In this document: positions 61,161 to 64,000 of the stretch, piece after piece
How positions within the stretch are numbered: position 1 is the first letter of the stretch
How the letters are laid out: every line of letters starts with the position of its first letter
From: SZUA-35 sp964351995
Lineage (GTDB): Bacteria; Actinomycetota; Acidimicrobiia; Acidimicrobiales; SZUA-35
Direction of reading: 5' to 3'
DNA: 64,000 nt
NCBI GenBank assembly: GCA_964351995.1
Contig: CAYGQE010000016.1
Coordinates: 32,603-96,602 of the forward strand
Position numbers and translations under genes: made by a program
The notes under the pieces: generated by a model
Databases searched by the model: none
What the model saw: the letters and a program-made list of their open reading frames with translations, nothing else
Told to the model about the DNA's origin: nothing

Positions 61161-61955
61161 ATGGCAACGCCCGCAGCAGCAGAACCCGCAACCAAGATCG
61201 GAGACCTGGCTGAGTCGAGCGGCGTGACCGTTCGCACTCTGCGCTACTACGAGGAGATCGACTTGTTGATCCCCTCGTCCCGCACGCCCGCTGGCCACCG
61301 GTTGTACGAGCAGCCCGAGATCGAGCGCCTGTACAGGATCTGCTTTCTTCGTCAGCTCGGCATGCCGCTCGACGGCATCCGCCGCTCGCTCACCGGAGGG
61401 ACCAACGCAACTGCCGACGCGTTGACCGCTCACCTCGAGGAGGTCGATCGCCGACTTGCCACCGAGAATCGACTTCGGGCCCGGCTCGCTCGACTGATCG
61501 GCGCCACCGAAGCCGGAAGCTCGCCAACCGACATCATCAACGTCCTGGAAGACATGAACATGCTCAACACCACCATCAACCGCCCCATCGCCACCCTCGT
61601 CTGCACCGACATACCTGCCGCCGTCGCCTTCCTCACCGACGTGTTCGGTCTCGGGCCCGGCGACACCACGTCGACACCTGACGGCGATGTCGTCCACGGG
61701 GAAGTCGAAGTCGGATCGGGCACGGTTTGGCTTCACCCGCAAGCACCCGATTTCTCGCTTGTCGCACCGTCAACGCACGGCCACACAACGGCGACGATGG
61801 TGGTGTTGGTCGACGACGTCGACGCTCACCACGACCACGCCGTCTCGAAAGGCGCAGACGTCCGATACCCACCAACCGACCAGCCCTACGGCTACCGCGA
61901 GTACGGCGTGCTCGACAGCGAGGGCCACCTCTGGTCCTTCATGAAGCCCCTTTGA
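61161..61955 (+). CDS. MerR regulator fused to a glyoxalase/VOC domain
   Basis: 264 aa. Residues 10-80 are a MerR winged helix (KIGDLAESSGVTVRTLRYYE, EIDLLIPSSRTPAGHRLYEQ), then a coiled coil to about 130. Residues 140-264 are a VOC domain (ATLVCTDIPAAVAFLTDVFG, ATMVVLVDDVDAHHDHAVSK, GYREYGVLDSEGHLWSF). In this fusion the VOC part replaces the usual effector-binding region, suggesting a small organic ligand or antibiotic as signal. Autoregulation is likely from the promoter architecture. Confidence 0.85.
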   Translation: MATPAAAEPATKIGDLAESSGVTVRTLRYYEEIDLLIPSSRTPAGHRLYEQPEIERLYRICFLRQLGMPLDGIRRSLTGGTNATADALTAHLEEVDRRLATENRLRARLARLIGATEAGSSPTDIINVLEDMNMLNTTINRPIATLVCTDIPAAVAFLTDVFGLGPGDTTSTPDGDVVHGEVEVGSGTVWLHPQAPDFSLVAPSTHGHTTATMVVLVDDVDAHHDHAVSKGADVRYPPTDQPYGYREYGVLDSEGHLWSFMKPL

Positions 61956-62012
61956 CCAACAGGGGTTTATGTGGAATTGGCTGGGACGTTGAGAGCGCAG
62001 CGAGCAACTCTG

Positions 62013-62483
62013 TCAATGAGCGGAGCGAATGGCGGCGACGGTGGCAGCCAGTGCGCTGACCAAGTCGGCTGGGGCAAGGGCGATCTCGAGACCTCGGCGG
62101 CCCCCGCTGACATGCATCTCGTCCAGGGCTTCGCAGATCTCATCGATGTAGGTCGGGAGCCGCTTGCGTTGACCAAGCGGTGAGATCCCACCCACCACGT
62201 AGCCGGTGGTCTTCTCGGCCAGAGCGGGGTCGGCCATCACGGCCTTCTTGCCGCCGACCGCCCGAGCCAACGCCTTCAAGTCGAGCATGCTCGACACCGG
62301 CACGCAGGCCACCACGAGCGAACCATCGACCATCGCCAGCAGCGTCTTGAACACGGCGTCGGCATCAAGACCGAGCGCCTCGGCCGCCTCCGATCCGTAG
62401 CTCGAGGTGTCGTTATCGTGCTCGTAAGAAACGGTCCGGTACGAAACGCCAAGGGCATCGAGTTGTTTGGTCGCTGGCGTCAC
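62013..62483 (-). CDS. ybaK: Cys-tRNA(Pro)/Cys-tRNA(Cys) deacylase, YbaK/EbsC type
   Basis: 156 aa. The editing-domain pattern is clear: ALGLDADAVFKTLLAMVDGS with the catalytic Lys, VVACVPVSSMLDLKALARAV, TGYVVGGISPLGQRKRLPTY, SGGRRGLEIALAPADLV. It removes cysteine from mischarged tRNA(Pro). It lies 25 nt downstream of cysS, a sensible pairing since CysRS makes the cysteinyl-tRNA that YbaK-type enzymes also handle. Confidence 0.88.
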   Translation of the reverse strand: MTPATKQLDALGVSYRTVSYEHDNDTSSYGSEAAEALGLDADAVFKTLLAMVDGSLVVACVPVSSMLDLKALARAVGGKKAVMADPALAEKTTGYVVGGISPLGQRKRLPTYIDEICEALDEMHVSGGRRGLEIALAPADLVSALAATVAAIRSAH

Positions 62484-62508
62484 TTGGTCAACTCACGCAG
62501 TGAGCGAC

Positions 62509-63870
62509 TCAGGCTCGACGAACCGTCGCCCCGTCGGCGGAGTCTTCGATGATCCAACCATCGGCCAGCAGTTCGTCCCGCAGCGCATCGGCAGTGGCGA
62601 AATCCTTCGCTGCCTTCGCATCGGTGCGGGCCGCAACCTTGGCCAGCACATCGGCCGGAGTCTCGTCGGCACCGGATCCGTCGTCGAGTTCGAGCCCGAG
62701 GGCGCCGGCGATTTCGAGCACCGTTGCGGCCACGACACCAACGGCGTCGCTGTCACCGCTGTCGAGCAACGAGTTACCCTCTCGTACCTGACGGAACAGC
62801 AAGTCGGTCGCAGCGGGACTGTCGAAGTCGTTGTCCATTGCCGCTCGGAACTGATCGAGGACAGCCGGATCAGCAACACTTGCGAGTGCTGCAGTTCGAC
62901 GAGCGAAGGTGTCGAGTCGTTCCATCGCCACACCGCGCTCGGTCATCGTGGTCTCGGTGACCTCGATCGGTGAGCGGTAGTGCGACTGCAGCACCAGCAA
63001 GCGATAGGCGCGAGCGTCGTACTGATCAACGAGGTCGAGCAGGTTCTTCACGTTGCCGAGCGACTTCGACATCTTCTCGCCGTCCATCTCGACGAAGCCG
63101 TTGTGCATCCAATGAGTGACGAACGTCTTGCCGTCGGCGATGGCCTGGGCCCGCTCGTTCTCGTGGTGAGGGAACGTGAGGTCGAGTCCGCCGCCGTGGA
63201 TGTCAAAGCCCTCACCGAGAAGGTCGAGGCTCATCACGACACACTCGGTGTGCCAGCCAGGCCGACCGGCGCCCCAAGGCGAAGGCCACGATGGCTCGCC
63301 CTCTTTGGCCAGCTTCCACAACGCGAAGTCGCCGGGGTGACGCTTTTCGGTGCCGACGACGACGCGATCGCCGCCGCCTTCGATCAGCTGATCGAGTGAC
63401 TGATGAGCGAGCATGCCGTAGCCGTCGACCGATTCGACCGAGAGATACACACCATCGGTTGTTGCGTAGGCCTTGCCTGTCGCCACGAGTCGCTCGAGAA
63501 GCTCCACCATGCCTTCGACGTATTCGGTTGCGTGGGGCGTGTGATCGGGCCGGAGCACGTTGAGCGCATCCATGGCCTGCCACCAGATCGTCTCGCACTT
63601 GATGGCGATCTCGGTCGACTCCCGACCTTCACGATTGGCCCGGTTGATGATCTGGTCATCGATGTCGGTGATGTTCGACACGAACGTGACGTCGAGCCCG
63701 GTCCAGGAGAGATAGCGGCGGACGATGTCGAACACCAGCGTCATACGACCGTGACCGATATGAGGAGGCCCGTACACCGTGGGCCCACAGACGTACATCG
63801 ACACCTTGCCCGGGTCCCGCAACTCGAGCGGAACCACTTTCTGCTTGGCTGTGTCGTAGAGCTGGATCAT
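62509..63870 (-). CDS. cysS: Cysteinyl-tRNA synthetase
   Basis: 453 aa from the ATG at 63870 (MIQLYDTAKQKVVPLELRDP). HIGH motif in YGPPHIGHGRM, zinc ligands including C in YVCGPTVYGPP and HTECVVMSLDLLG, HHENERAQ, and KMSKS in EKMSKSLGNVKNL. Normal length for CysRS. It could instead be the related MshC ligase, but the VTFVSNITDIDDQII and C-terminal domain favour CysRS. Confidence 0.92.
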   Translation of the reverse strand: MIQLYDTAKQKVVPLELRDPGKVSMYVCGPTVYGPPHIGHGRMTLVFDIVRRYLSWTGLDVTFVSNITDIDDQIINRANREGRESTEIAIKCETIWWQAMDALNVLRPDHTPHATEYVEGMVELLERLVATGKAYATTDGVYLSVESVDGYGMLAHQSLDQLIEGGGDRVVVGTEKRHPGDFALWKLAKEGEPSWPSPWGAGRPGWHTECVVMSLDLLGEGFDIHGGGLDLTFPHHENERAQAIADGKTFVTHWMHNGFVEMDGEKMSKSLGNVKNLLDLVDQYDARAYRLLVLQSHYRSPIEVTETTMTERGVAMERLDTFARRTAALASVADPAVLDQFRAAMDNDFDSPAATDLLFRQVREGNSLLDSGDSDAVGVVAATVLEIAGALGLELDDGSGADETPADVLAKVAARTDAKAAKDFATADALRDELLADGWIIEDSADGATVRRA

Positions 63871-63920
63871 GGCGCAGAGGGTACGCCACATCCCACTCGC
63901 TTCGTTCTGCATTTCCCCCA

Positions 63921-63970
63921 AACCGGGGGCCACGGCTATCAGAACTGAGGGTCTCAAACCCGGGGTTTGG
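63921..63970 (+). repeat. 50-bp dispersed repeat, copy upstream of cysS
   Basis: AACCGGGGGCCACGGCTATC through AACCCGGGGTTTGG on the plus strand, the inverted counterpart of 59837-59886. The plus-strand frame reads NRGPRLSELRVSNPGFGQ and runs off the window edge, so it could again be the N-terminus of a gene. The region 63871-63920 should hold the cysS promoter; no motif is called. Confidence 0.7.
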
Positions 63971-64000
63971 ACAGCACGCGTGCGGGTCAGGGGTGGCTGG

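Overview
The window reads as a GC-rich actinobacterial chromosome segment. Gene content (NnaR-type regulator, PimB/MgtA-like mannosyltransferase, Co-type nitrile hydratase, Flp-pilin-like start, several DUF4214 proteins) suggests an Acidimicrobiia/Ilumatobacter-like organism. That placement is inference; no rRNA or tRNA gene was found. Genes are dense, often overlapping by 4 nt (ATGA/GTGA), and no integrase, transposase or CRISPR array was found.

Layout. 0-4.5 kb: phosphonate-type ABC transporter (phnD-phnC-fused phnE) followed by a PhyH-like dioxygenase. 4.6-8.3 kb: a membrane-anchored propeller-like protein, a DUF4214 protein and a cobalt-type nitrile hydratase operon (beta-alpha-accessory). 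8.4-10.5 kb: secreted FG-GAP/DUF4214 protein. 10.5-14.3 kb: a decay zone around an intact Baeyer-Villiger-type monooxygenase, with a PanB/DinB chimera, a DUF433 antitoxin beside a broken DUF5615 toxin, an SGNH fragment and a deleted amidase. 14.3-18.2 kb: phosphatase, CHAD protein, small beta-barrel protein, APC transporter. 18.5-27 kb: envelope/glycan block (GT4, VTT-like, VPS62-like, GT2, GH36-like, GH130, patatin).

27-46 kb is the most unusual part. A tandem 12-mer, (AAAGTAGGGATG)x2, occurs at 27366, 30162, 30459, 44071 and 45644, with a degenerate sixth copy at 13086, always in the same orientation. These sites cut the region into blocks: lipase plus LysR; a 0.3-kb unit; a 13.6-kb nitrate/nitrite assimilation cluster; and an AbiE toxin-antitoxin pair. 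Two extra copies of the last 26 codons of an acyl-CoA dehydrogenase gene lie at 27.2 and 30.3 kb, and the intact gene is at 45.7 kb next to the last site. Spacing between the sites and these 3' ends is nearly fixed (80-81 nt and 115 nt). This looks like accretion of cassettes or islands at the 3' end of a protein-coding gene by a recombinase encoded elsewhere.

The nitrate cluster is coherent: nrtA-nrtB-fused nrtCD for uptake, nasA for nitrate to nitrite, a globin-nirB-nirD operon for nitrite to ammonium, cysG for siroheme, the NnaR regulator and a DNA-binding-domain-less HemD-like paralogue.

46-64 kb: PlsC-like acyltransferase, a pilin-like fusion protein, a frameshifted carotenoid oxygenase convergent with a DUF1996 protein across a 67-bp palindrome, bifunctional PutA with a divergent PAS-AraC regulator, a thiBPQ thiamine transporter under a TPP riboswitch, a MerR-glyoxalase fusion with a 19-bp-spacer promoter, ybaK and cysS. 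A 50-bp dispersed repeat occurs both at the thiP start codon region and upstream of cysS.
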